DNA of 64,000 nt from Lysobacteraceae bacterium (GTDB lineage Bacteria > Pseudomonadota > Gammaproteobacteria > Xanthomonadales > Xanthomonadaceae). The stretch is taken from NCBI GenBank assembly GCA_023954075.1, contig JAMLIV010000005.1, positions 41,391-105,390 of the forward strand, in the 5' to 3' direction. Position numbers and translations under genes: made by a program. Positions 56,248-64,000 of the stretch are shown piece by piece. The stretch's first letter is position 1. Each line of letters opens with the position of its first letter. The notes beneath the pieces were generated by a model that ran no database searches, had not been told where the DNA came from, and saw only the letters and a list, made by a program, of their open reading frames with translations.

Positions 56248-57732
56248 CTACCCGCTCTCCGGAGACGGCAAGGGCGCGGACAGGTTTTCGGAGCCGTCTT
56301 CCTCGCCCGCGTCGTTCGCACTGGCAAGGCGTTTGCGGGCATCGGCACCGAGCTTGCGCAGTTTGTCGACGCGGCCGACGAGGTTGCCGCGGCCGGTGCT
56401 GATCCGCCGGACGGCGGCTTCGTGGCTGCGCTGGGCGCGATTGAGTTGTTCGCCGACCTGGGTCAGTTCGGCTTCGAGCATCACGAAGGCATCGTGCAGG
56501 GCACCGGCCTGGCGGGCGATTTCCTGGGCATTGCGGTTGCGGTCTTCCATGCGCCACAGGTGCGCGACGGTGCGCAGGGTGGCGAGCAGGGTGCTGGGAC
56601 TGACCAGGGCGATGTTGCGCTCCAGCGCATAGGCGTAGAGTGCGTCGTCGCGGCGCAGGGCTTCGATGTAGGCCGCTTCCACCGGCACGAACATGAGCAC
56701 GAAGTCGAGCGTGCGCAGGTTGGGTACGGCGCTGTAGTCGCGCTTCCCGAGATCGTCGATGTGGCGGCGCAGGGAGGTGAGATGTTCCTTCATGGCCAGC
56801 TCGCGCGGGGCGTCGTCGGCGCTGGCGACGGCGCGATCCCAGGCGGTGAGCGATACCTTGGCGTCGATCACCAGGTCGCGTTCGTCGGGCAGGCGCACGA
56901 TCACGTCCGGGCGCGGGCGACCGCCGTCCTCGCCCTTGTAGACCACCTGCATGTGGAAGGCGCGGCCGATCTGCAGGCCGGAGATTTCCAGCAGGCGCTC
57001 CAGCGCCAGCTCGCCCCAGGCCCCCTGGCTGCGGCTGTCGCCCTTGAGCGCGCGGGTGAGGTTGGCGGCTTCGGCGGTGATCTGCTGGTTGAGCGTTTTC
57101 AGCGAAAGGATTTCGGCGTTGGTGCGGGTGATGCTCTGGGTGAACTGGGTGAGCTGGTCGCGCAGCGGGGTGAGGAGCGCGCCAAGCTGTTTTTCGCTGC
57201 GCTCGTCGAAGTGGCGGGTCTTTTCCTCCAGCACGCCTTGCGCGAGCTGGGCCAGTTCGGCCTTGAGGCGCTCGTCGAACTCGCGCAGGCGCAGTTCGGT
57301 GGCCTGCTGCTGTTCTTCGAGGCGGGCCTGAAGCTCGGCCGCGCGGGCGCGGGCGGCGGCGCTGGATTCCAGCGCATCTCGCAGTTCGCCGTCGAGGCGG
57401 GCGGCGCGGGCTTCGTGCTGGGCGCTGCGCTCGGCCTTGACGGTGAGCGCGGCGCGATCGTCGGACAGGACATCGGCGCGTTCGCGCAGCTGCCTGAGTT
57501 CGACCTCGGCGGCGATGAGGCGCTCGGCCAGCTCCTTCGCGCGGGCGAGGTGCGCGTCGCGCTCGTGCGCGAGCGCCACCTGCTCGGCATCGCGCGAAGC
57601 GCGCCCCTGCTCGAAAGCGGCTGCGACGGCGCGGGCGCGGCGGCGCGCTCCCAGGATCAGGACGATGACGAGCGCAATCGCCAGCAGCGCGGCGATGGCT
57701 GCAAGGAGCAGGCTGAGGTGGGTCGGTTCCAT
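56248..57732 (-). CDS. rmuC: DNA recombination protein RmuC
   Basis: 494 residues with an N-terminal transmembrane helix (about 8-28), a long Ala/Arg/Glu coiled coil (about 35-215) and the RmuC domain (about 215-430): SQGAWGELALERLLEISGL, PDVIVRLPDERDLVIDAKVSL, FVLMFVPVEAAYI. This has the fold of PD-(D/E)XK nucleases; DAKVSL marks the active-site strand. RmuC limits inversions at short repeats and, in Enterobacteria, acts in anti-phage defence. It stands alone with no defence genes around it. Confidence 0.95.
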   Translation of the reverse strand: MEPTHLSLLLAAIAALLAIALVIVLILGARRRARAVAAAFEQGRASRDAEQVALAHERDAHLARAKELAERLIAAEVELRQLRERADVLSDDRAALTVKAERSAQHEARAARLDGELRDALESSAAARARAAELQARLEEQQQATELRLREFDERLKAELAQLAQGVLEEKTRHFDERSEKQLGALLTPLRDQLTQFTQSITRTNAEILSLKTLNQQITAEAANLTRALKGDSRSQGAWGELALERLLEISGLQIGRAFHMQVVYKGEDGGRPRPDVIVRLPDERDLVIDAKVSLTAWDRAVASADDAPRELAMKEHLTSLRRHIDDLGKRDYSAVPNLRTLDFVLMFVPVEAAYIEALRRDDALYAYALERNIALVSPSTLLATLRTVAHLWRMEDRNRNAQEIARQAGALHDAFVMLEAELTQVGEQLNRAQRSHEAAVRRISTGRGNLVGRVDKLRKLGADARKRLASANDAGEEDGSENLSAPLPSPESG

Positions 57733-57898
57733 GGCGGCATTGTAGCCAGCGGCCGTCTCATGGCCTGAGACGGCAGGGCAAAGGCGTCAGGGTCTGGACC
57801 GGTGCTGTACGGCTGCGCTGCGGGAGTGGGAACGACTTGGAACGCCGTCCAGAAGCGCTTCGACGCGCCCTTCTCCGCCCATCACACCCCGGAAACGC

Positions 57899-57922
57899 CG
57901 CGCCCCGGAAACCCGGGGCGCG
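57899..57922 (-). terminator. Hairpin after the Calx-beta/propeller gene
   Basis: A perfect 10-bp stem CGCGCCCCGG / CCGGGGCGCG with a 4-nt loop, 16 bases beyond the stop. No clear U tract follows (GGCGTTTCC), so termination strength is uncertain. Confidence 0.55.
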
Positions 57923-57937
57923 ATGTGGGGTGCCGGA

Positions 57938-60217
57938 TCAGTTCACCGGCGGCGGCTCGAAGCCATCGCTGAACAGAATGTCTGCCGAAAGGCGACGATA
58001 GGTGATGACTGCCCCGTCTCCGCCGCTGGCCGCGACGTAGAGGAAGCGATCGTCGCCGCTGGCCGCCATCGCGCCCGGGATCGACAGGTGGTTGAGGCCG
58101 TTGTCGCCCTTGAACACGGTGCGATGCACGCTGAGGGCACCGGCCTGGGATCCACCGATGGTGCGATTGAACACCGTCAGGCTGTCGTCTCCGGCGCCGG
58201 TCACGAACACCTCCCTGCCGTTGGGTGCCACCGCCACGCTGTGCGCGCCGCGCAGGCCGTACACGCCGGCATCGCCGTGTTTCCAGACGCCGCGATGGGT
58301 CAGGCTGCCGTCGGCGGCGCGGTCGAAGTGCACCAGGCTGTGGCTGGCGCTCGCAGCGACATAGAGCTGGTGCCCGTCGGGCGAGAGCGCCAGGCCGTGC
58401 GCGCCGAGGATGCCACTGACGCCGGCCAGTCCGTTCACGTAGCTGTGCTTGAGCGTGAGCTTGCCGAAATCGGCATCGCCGGCGCTGCCGTTGCGATCGA
58501 ACGCGATCACCGCGTTGCCGCCGCTGGCGGTGACGTAAACCTGCGCGCCATCGGCAGACACCACGATGCCGGAAGGCTGGACCAGATTCAGCAGGCCGGG
58601 GGCGTCCTTGCTCTGCGAACGCACGAAGCCGAGCTGACCGGTGACCGCATCACGGCTGAGGGTGACGATGGCGTTGGATCTGCGTCCCAGCGCATAGAGC
58701 TGCATGCCATCCGGACTCAGGGCCAGGCGCACGACTTCTTCCAGCCCCAGCACCGAGCCGCCGTGCACCACCGAGTGCACGAAGCCGAGTGCGCCGGTGG
58801 CGGCATCGCGCGAGAGCACCGTCACGGCGTTGTCGCGCAGCGCGGCCAGGTAGACGAAGGCACCGTCCGCGCTGATGCGGATGTCCTTCAGGCCCTTGAG
58901 CCTGGCCTGTTCGAAGCCGGTGGTGGCGACGGTATAGCTGGACACCGGGCTGAGCACGCCGGTGCCGGGATCGCGCTGGAAGTGCACGACCGCGCCGCGC
59001 GAATCGGAGGTGGCGTAGGCGTGCAGGCCATCGGGCGACAGCGCGATCGCGCTGGGCTGCGCCAGATCGGGCAGCATCGCGCCGGTCTGTGCATCCACTT
59101 CCTCCACTGCGGGATCATGCGTCGGGTCGACGATGACGCCGTTGGCGAAGGTCTGTGCCAGCACCAGGCTGACGGGGTTGCTGAACTGCAGGCGGAAGGT
59201 CTCGTCCGGTTCGGTCGCCGCGTCGGCCAGGATGGTGACGTCGATGTTCTTTTCGATGTCTCCCGGTTCGAAACTGAGCGTGCCGCTGGCCGCAACGAAG
59301 TCCGCGCCCGGCTGGGCGCTGCCACCCTGGGTGGCGTACTGGAACGACACCGTGCGGGTGTGGCTGCGGCTCAGCTTCGCGACGAAACGCGCCACCGAGC
59401 TGCCGCTCGGCGGCTCGGCCACGCGCACGGCGTCCACGGCGAGCGTGGGCACATCGTCATCGTCCTGAATGGTGACGACGGCGGTGGACTTTGCGAACAC
59501 GCCGAAGTTGCCGAGGGTCGAGAGCAGCTCCACGGTGAATGTTTCATCAGGCTCCACCACGGTGTCGCCGCAAACCTGCACCCGCAAGGTGGCACTCGTG
59601 GCACCGGCCGGGATGACCAGCGCCTGGTTTGCAAGCTGGCGGAAATCCGCGCCCGAACCGCACAGGGGTCCGCCGATCGCGGTGCCGTTGCGCGTTTCCC
59701 AGTACACGGTCAGCGCCTGCGCCGCGGATGTGTTGAGCGTGATGGCGAGATCGACGTTGGTGAGACCGGTTTGCCCTTCGTAAACCTGCGCATCGGCAAT
59801 GCTGATGGCCGGGCCGGTGCCGGTGTTCTGCGGATCGAGGTCGAGGCGGGTGGTCGCGCCCACCGCGCCCACGCCGCCCGAAACCTGGGCCGCCAGCTGC
59901 CCGCCGAGGTAGATGTTGAGCGGATCGCCCGGGCGCGCACGCCCGGCGGTACGCGGCTCGACCTGGTCCATCAGGATGTCGATGCGGTAGCTGTTGCCCA
60001 TGTGGCTGCTGCTGCCGATGACATAGCGTGCGAGCACCGCGCCGCTGCCCGGCGCACGTGCTTCCACCACCGTGTTGGCCGGGGCCGGCACGCCGTACAG
60101 CGTGGCGCTGCCGTAGTAGATGTGGTTCGGCGCGTCGATGCTGGCGCGTGCCGGCAGCGCCAGGCACATCAGTGCGATGGCCAGGAACTGCATGAAGGCG
60201 AGGATCGGGCGGCTCAT
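57938..60217 (-). CDS. Secreted protein with Calx-beta domains, seven-bladed propeller and C-terminal DGFE motif
   Basis: 759 residues. Signal peptide (FLAIALMCLALPARAS), an N-terminal beta domain (about 25-125), two Calx-beta domains (about 130-245 and 250-370; DTVVEPDETFTVELL, ATEPDETFRLQF with acidic Ca2+ ligands), then a YVTN/lactonase-type propeller (about 385-735, repeated LALSPDGxxLY). It ends SADILFSDGFEPPPVN, the same kind of tail (I-x-x-DGFE) seen near the end of the S8 protease. The start is 2 bases from the stop of the giant gene upstream (60220), so they form a tight operon. Role unknown; a calcium-dependent surface protein is probable. Confidence 0.85.
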   Translation of the reverse strand: MSRPILAFMQFLAIALMCLALPARASIDAPNHIYYGSATLYGVPAPANTVVEARAPGSGAVLARYVIGSSSHMGNSYRIDILMDQVEPRTAGRARPGDPLNIYLGGQLAAQVSGGVGAVGATTRLDLDPQNTGTGPAISIADAQVYEGQTGLTNVDLAITLNTSAAQALTVYWETRNGTAIGGPLCGSGADFRQLANQALVIPAGATSATLRVQVCGDTVVEPDETFTVELLSTLGNFGVFAKSTAVVTIQDDDDVPTLAVDAVRVAEPPSGSSVARFVAKLSRSHTRTVSFQYATQGGSAQPGADFVAASGTLSFEPGDIEKNIDVTILADAATEPDETFRLQFSNPVSLVLAQTFANGVIVDPTHDPAVEEVDAQTGAMLPDLAQPSAIALSPDGLHAYATSDSRGAVVHFQRDPGTGVLSPVSSYTVATTGFEQARLKGLKDIRISADGAFVYLAALRDNAVTVLSRDAATGALGFVHSVVHGGSVLGLEEVVRLALSPDGMQLYALGRRSNAIVTLSRDAVTGQLGFVRSQSKDAPGLLNLVQPSGIVVSADGAQVYVTASGGNAVIAFDRNGSAGDADFGKLTLKHSYVNGLAGVSGILGAHGLALSPDGHQLYVAASASHSLVHFDRAADGSLTHRGVWKHGDAGVYGLRGAHSVAVAPNGREVFVTGAGDDSLTVFNRTIGGSQAGALSVHRTVFKGDNGLNHLSIPGAMAASGDDRFLYVAASGGDGAVITYRRLSADILFSDGFEPPPVN

Positions 60218-60219
60218 GG

Positions 60220-63200
60220 TCAGTTCCCCGAGTAGGAATAGGTCTTGAAGAAGATGCGGATGTCGTCCACGCCGTGGCCATCGCGCACCCCGTTTCCACC
60301 CGGAACCTTCGCCCCGTGGATGAAGGTGTCCAGGCCATCGTTCGGATCGGCGAGGAAAGTGCTGCCGGGGATGATGAGCAGCCAGCGGCGGTTCCATACC
60401 GAGCGGCCGATCAGGCGGCTGTCCGCGCTGACCTGGTTGTCGTCGAACGGTTCGCTGTAGTGGAACGCGCGCATCATCGGGTAGCGGATGAGGTCGGTAC
60501 GCGCGCCGTCCAGCGACTCGGTCGGCACCCAGTCGTAGCGACCCAGCTCGGCCGCACCGATCGGGAACGGCACCGGGATCTTCTGCTCCACCACCTGCCA
60601 CTGGCGCACGGTGAAGTCGAGCGGATCGGGCGAGCGCAGCACGTCCTGGCCGACCGGGATCAGGTAGACGTTCGGGTCATCGGCCAGCGGCAGGCTGGCG
60701 TAGTTGCCGAACCAGGCACCGACCGAGCGGATGCGCGTGGCGAAGCGGCTCGGGTTGTAGGAGCTGTCGTTGGCACCCAGATCCCAGCCGAAGAAATTCA
60801 GCCCGGAGGTGACATTGGTGGAGAACTCGAACACCAGGCCCGGCTGGGGTCCGACGCTTTCCGGCGCGAACGGGCGGGCGTAGCGCCGGAATTCCGGGAT
60901 CTGCCACAGGTCGGCCACGCGCGCGGCCTCCAGCGTGCTGCGCCAGCCCTCGTCGCCATCCGCACCGGCATCGATGCGGAACAGTTCACGCCGCAGCGAG
61001 AAGCGGTTGGTCTCCACCTGCGGGGCGTTGAAGCCCATCTGGCCCTTGAGCACGTCGAAATTGAGCTTGAGCTGGGCCATGGTGTCGGCCAGACCCGGCG
61101 AACCAGCCACCGGCACGCCGTTCAGCACCTGTCCCAGGCTGCGCTGCTTGACCACGCTGGTCAGGAATGCCTGCCCCGCCTTGCTGTCGCCGCCCAGCAG
61201 GTTGGTCTCGTAGTCATAGGCCGAGGCGGCGAGGTAGACATAGCGCGCCGCCAGATCGAACGCCGCGCGGTACTTCTGCAGCGCATCGTTGCGGAAAATG
61301 CGGAAGGCCATGTCGCGGTAGCGCGCTTCCTGCGTGGCGGCAGCGGCACCGCGGCGGAACTTGATCAACTGCTCGTAAACCCGCAGGCCTTCGGCAAGCG
61401 TAGCCTGATACTCGCCCCTGAGCTGCTTGATGGCCTCGGCCCGGGCGAAAATCTCCGAGCGCAGCAGCGGCTCCTGGCGCATGATCGCGTCGATCTCGCC
61501 GGCGATGTTGTAGAGCTCGAGGTTGGAGTCGTTGATCAGGGTGCGGATGCCCGACAGCTCGCTCACGTCTTCCTTGGAGGCATCGATGGCGTTGCCGGCG
61601 ATGTCCAGCCCGTCGGCAATGCCGTCGGCCACCGAGGTGATGGTGGAGGCGGAGCCGTCGATTGCGCACTTGATGGTGGAAAACAGGTCGCCGCCGCCCG
61701 CCAGGCCAACGATCACGCTGTCCGGAATGCAGTCCCCGGTGGTATCAAGCACTTCGCTCAGGATGTTGCCCACGCGCCGCGTGGCGATGGCCGAGTTGGT
61801 CATCACCTGTGCCGCGATGGTGAGGTTGCGCAGCTCGTTGCGCTGAGCGATGGCCAGGTTGATGTTGGCCTGGGCCGTCCCGAACGTGGCGCGCAGGGTT
61901 GAAATCCCGGCCTCCAGTTCCAGGCGCATCGCGTCGTATTCCAGAATGCCCTGCTTGAGCGAAATCTGCGCCATCAGGATCTCCTGCAGCGTCTGCTGCA
62001 GGCGGCCGGGCGCGCGGCGCGTACCGGTCCAATCATCCGGCTTGGTGAACAGCAGGCCGGTGCCGGGAGTATCGGTGGTGACGTACTCGACTTCGAGCAG
62101 CCTGGTGTTGTCGGTGTCGCCCAGCGCACAGCCGGTGCCCATCGGCGACACGTCGCAGTCACCACTGGACACGCCGCCCAGGGTCCCGGTGCGGCTGGTA
62201 TTGAAGAAGCCCACGCCGTTGGCGGCCGGCCGGTAGTAGCCCTTGAAGCGCTTGACGCGGCGCACCGCCATGTCGGCCTGCACCGGCGTATCGAAGTCGA
62301 AGGTCGTTCCGGCCAGGGCAGGTGCGTCCATGTACATGTAGTGGTAGAGGTCCGGGCCGTCGTAGCCGTCCGGATAGGTGCCGCCCGGACCGATGTCGTC
62401 GGCGTAGGGATAGCCGAAGATCTCGATCATCTGGTTGGTGAAGTCGGTCTCCTCGTCGATCGACATGTCCCACAGGTCGTCGGCGCTGTCCTGGGTCCGG
62501 CGCAGCTGATTGGACAGCAGATTGGCGTAGTCCCACACCTTGAGCGCGTTGTTGAGCGAGCCCATCGCGCGCTCCCAGACCTGCTCGAACTGGGTTTTGT
62601 TGAAGCGTTCGAGCTGGGCCGGATCGATGTCGAAAGACACCACGCCCTTGGCCAGACCGAGCGGATTGAGGCCGGCGTCGGCACGATCGACCTTGCCCTG
62701 GATGCTGGCGAACTCGGACGTGATCTGCGCCAGCTCGCTGATGTTCCCGCGCTCGATGCGCTGGATGCCGACATGCGCCGGATTCGGATCCTCCACCGGC
62801 AGGATGGCGTTGCCGGTCACCCAGTCGAAATAGGCACCCGTACCGGCACGACGCCCCCATTCGGACAGGCCCCAGGCGCGCTGCGCATTGGTGTCGTCAT
62901 AGCCCTGGTACTGGCCGTTGGGATTCTCGACATAGGCCTTGCGATAGGTCAGGTCGACGATCTCGGCACCGGTCTTGGCCTTGGCCACGGCGGTCTCGAC
63001 GAACTGACGCTCGTCGAGGAAGTCCACGTTGATCGGCACCCCGGCCACCTGCACCGCCTCGGACTGCGGATTCCACGAGAAGTACGGATGGCGCAGAAGG
63101 TTGTAGTAGGTGGTCATCGCGGTCAGGTAGTGGCCCCAGGCATCGCCGTGGCCCTGCGGGAACATGATGCGCGCGTCGTACTCGTTGATGACGCCGTTCA

Positions 63201-64000
63201 CGTCCTGATCGGAAATGTTGTAGCTCAGCGCATAGGCGACTTCCCCGTCGCCGGTGGTGAAGTTCCAGAACAGGCGGTTGTAGACCGGCGAGGCCGCCAC
63301 CGGGCCGTGGCTGTCGTCGCGCCCGCGCAGCAGCACCAGTTCCTCGTCGAGCAGGGAGGTGAGCTGGTTCTGGAAATTGAAGATCGTCGGCGACAGCGAA
63401 TAGGTGCCGCCGTCGGAGTCGATCGCGATGGTGGGATCCTGCGCATCGGCGTAAGCCTCGTTGCCCAGGAGCGTGTAGAAATCTGCCAGGCGCGAGGCCA
63501 CCAGCAGCACCGCGGCGTTGGCCGGGCCGTAGTCGATCGGCGGGGTGGAATCGGCCGAAAGCTGCAGCGCGCGGCGCATCACCGTGGCGTAGGCCTCGAT
63601 CAGGCCGATGCTGTTGAGGTTGTCGGGATCGGAGTTGAGCGCGATCGGACCCGAGTAGCGCTCGCCGAGCTGGATGAGCATGCTGGCGTAGTTGTTGGTC
63701 TCCGAGGAGCCGAAGTCCTGCACCCGCGCCTCGAACGGATTGAGCCGGCCCAGGACGCGCTTGACCCAGCCTTCGGCCAGCTGCGCACGCGGCCCGGTCG
63801 GCGTGGCACCCGGCTGGCCTGCCCACAGGCTCCACTGTCCGGGCTGGTCGTTGCCGCAGGCCGACAGGCCGCGGTAGCGCGCCAGGTACCAGTTGTCCGA
63901 CAGGGTCTGGATATTGGCTCCCTCGATGCTGATCTCCATCGCGCCGTTCGGATTGGCCACGGGGAACTGGATCCAGCCGTGCATCTGCCCGGTTTCCGGG
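60220..64000 (-). CDS. Very large protein of unknown function, 3' part (5' end outside window)
   Basis: At least 1260 residues; the frame stays open to the right edge, so the start and any signal peptide are missing. The N-terminal visible part (about 1-700) is mixed alpha/beta with many aromatic Asp/Asn-rich loops. The middle (about 665-980) is strongly helical with long amphipathic stretches (QEILMAQISLKQGILEYDAM) and a Gly-rich hydrophobic segment. The last 220 residues look like a beta-sandwich (FGWDLGANDSSYNPSRFAT ... RSVWNRRWLLIIPGSTF ... IRIFFKTYSYSGN). The layout of a helical middle followed by a beta-sandwich is loosely like Tc-toxin A subunits, but no motif proves it. A tightly linked Calx-beta protein follows. 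Confidence 0.6.
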   Translation of the reverse strand, partial: PETGQMHGWIQFPVANPNGAMEISIEGANIQTLSDNWYLARYRGLSACGNDQPGQWSLWAGQPGATPTGPRAQLAEGWVKRVLGRLNPFEARVQDFGSSETNNYASMLIQLGERYSGPIALNSDPDNLNSIGLIEAYATVMRRALQLSADSTPPIDYGPANAAVLLVASRLADFYTLLGNEAYADAQDPTIAIDSDGGTYSLSPTIFNFQNQLTSLLDEELVLLRGRDDSHGPVAASPVYNRLFWNFTTGDGEVAYALSYNISDQDVNGVINEYDARIMFPQGHGDAWGHYLTAMTTYYNLLRHPYFSWNPQSEAVQVAGVPINVDFLDERQFVETAVAKAKTGAEIVDLTYRKAYVENPNGQYQGYDDTNAQRAWGLSEWGRRAGTGAYFDWVTGNAILPVEDPNPAHVGIQRIERGNISELAQITSEFASIQGKVDRADAGLNPLGLAKGVVSFDIDPAQLERFNKTQFEQVWERAMGSLNNALKVWDYANLLSNQLRRTQDSADDLWDMSIDEETDFTNQMIEIFGYPYADDIGPGGTYPDGYDGPDLYHYMYMDAPALAGTTFDFDTPVQADMAVRRVKRFKGYYRPAANGVGFFNTSRTGTLGGVSSGDCDVSPMGTGCALGDTDNTRLLEVEYVTTDTPGTGLLFTKPDDWTGTRRAPGRLQQTLQEILMAQISLKQGILEYDAMRLELEAGISTLRATFGTAQANINLAIAQRNELRNLTIAAQVMTNSAIATRRVGNILSEVLDTTGDCIPDSVIVGLAGGGDLFSTIKCAIDGSASTITSVADGIADGLDIAGNAIDASKEDVSELSGIRTLINDSNLELYNIAGEIDAIMRQEPLLRSEIFARAEAIKQLRGEYQATLAEGLRVYEQLIKFRRGAAAATQEARYRDMAFRIFRNDALQKYRAAFDLAARYVYLAASAYDYETNLLGGDSKAGQAFLTSVVKQRSLGQVLNGVPVAGSPGLADTMAQLKLNFDVLKGQMGFNAPQVETNRFSLRRELFRIDAGADGDEGWRSTLEAARVADLWQIPEFRRYARPFAPESVGPQPGLVFEFSTNVTSGLNFFGWDLGANDSSYNPSRFATRIRSVGAWFGNYASLPLADDPNVYLIPVGQDVLRSPDPLDFTVRQWQVVEQKIPVPFPIGAAELGRYDWVPTESLDGARTDLIRYPMMRAFHYSEPFDDNQVSADSRLIGRSVWNRRWLLIIPGSTFLADPNDGLDTFIHGAKVPGGNGVRDGHGVDDIRIFFKTYSYSGN

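Noticed and set aside
56248..57732. RmuC as part of a defence island
   Set aside because: No other defence gene (restriction, toxin-antitoxin, CBASS or similar) is adjacent.

Overview
The window is a very G+C-rich, densely coded stretch of a gammaproteobacterial chromosome. The best fit is the order Lysobacterales (Xanthomonadales). Reasons: a FimV gene next to truA and trpF; an rpmI-rplT-pheS-pheT-ihfA-merR block; many TonB-dependent receptors and large secreted repeat proteins; the dispersed 'ggggattgggattcg' and 'gtcattcctgcgaaggcaggaat' repeat families; and C-terminal DGFE motifs on secreted proteins. The placement is inferred from gene content, not from a phylogeny.

Layout. 1-3.6 kb: 3' part of fimV, then truA and trpF (overlapping). 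3.7-12.5 kb, all minus strand: caspase-like protease, giant 11-repeat Ig-like secreted protein, outer-membrane beta-barrel protein and a transmembrane Ser/Thr kinase, closely spaced and probably one operon; this is the most intriguing unit. 12.7-14 kb: GT-C type membrane glycosyltransferase. 14-19 kb: a divergent locus (lipoprotein PHB-depolymerase-like esterase, TonB receptor, GntP permease) that looks like polyhydroxybutyrate or 3-hydroxybutyrate uptake. 19-28.7 kb: housekeeping and stress genes (DOPA dioxygenase-like, CnoX, thioesterase fold, CorA, TrhO, TonB receptor, DAHP synthase). The DAHP synthase gene has a clear aromatic-amino-acid attenuator and a Y-W-Y-F-F-Y leader peptide. 28.8-34 kb: S9D peptidase, SlyD, NlpC/P60 lipoprotein, OxyR with both redox cysteines, Rnk. 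34-36.3 kb: a fused phosphatase-synthase for the osmolyte glucosylglycerol. 36.3-37.2 kb: non-coding mosaic of inverted repeats. 37.2-40.8 kb: hybrid sensor kinase broken by a single frameshift. 40.9-43 kb: DUF697 GTPase, tRNA-Asn, tRNA-Pro. 43-48 kb: merR-ihfA-pheT-pheS-rplT-rpmI, transcribed leftward. 48.4-49.6 kb: LuxR-family regulator. 49.6-64 kb: secreted and surface proteins (S9 peptidase, S8 subtilase with InlB-type repeats, Calx-beta/propeller protein, a very large protein running off the right edge) plus RmuC.

No CRISPR array, rRNA, prophage or insertion sequence was recognised. Strong hairpins separate many transcription units. The window is cut inside fimV on the left and inside the giant protein gene on the right.
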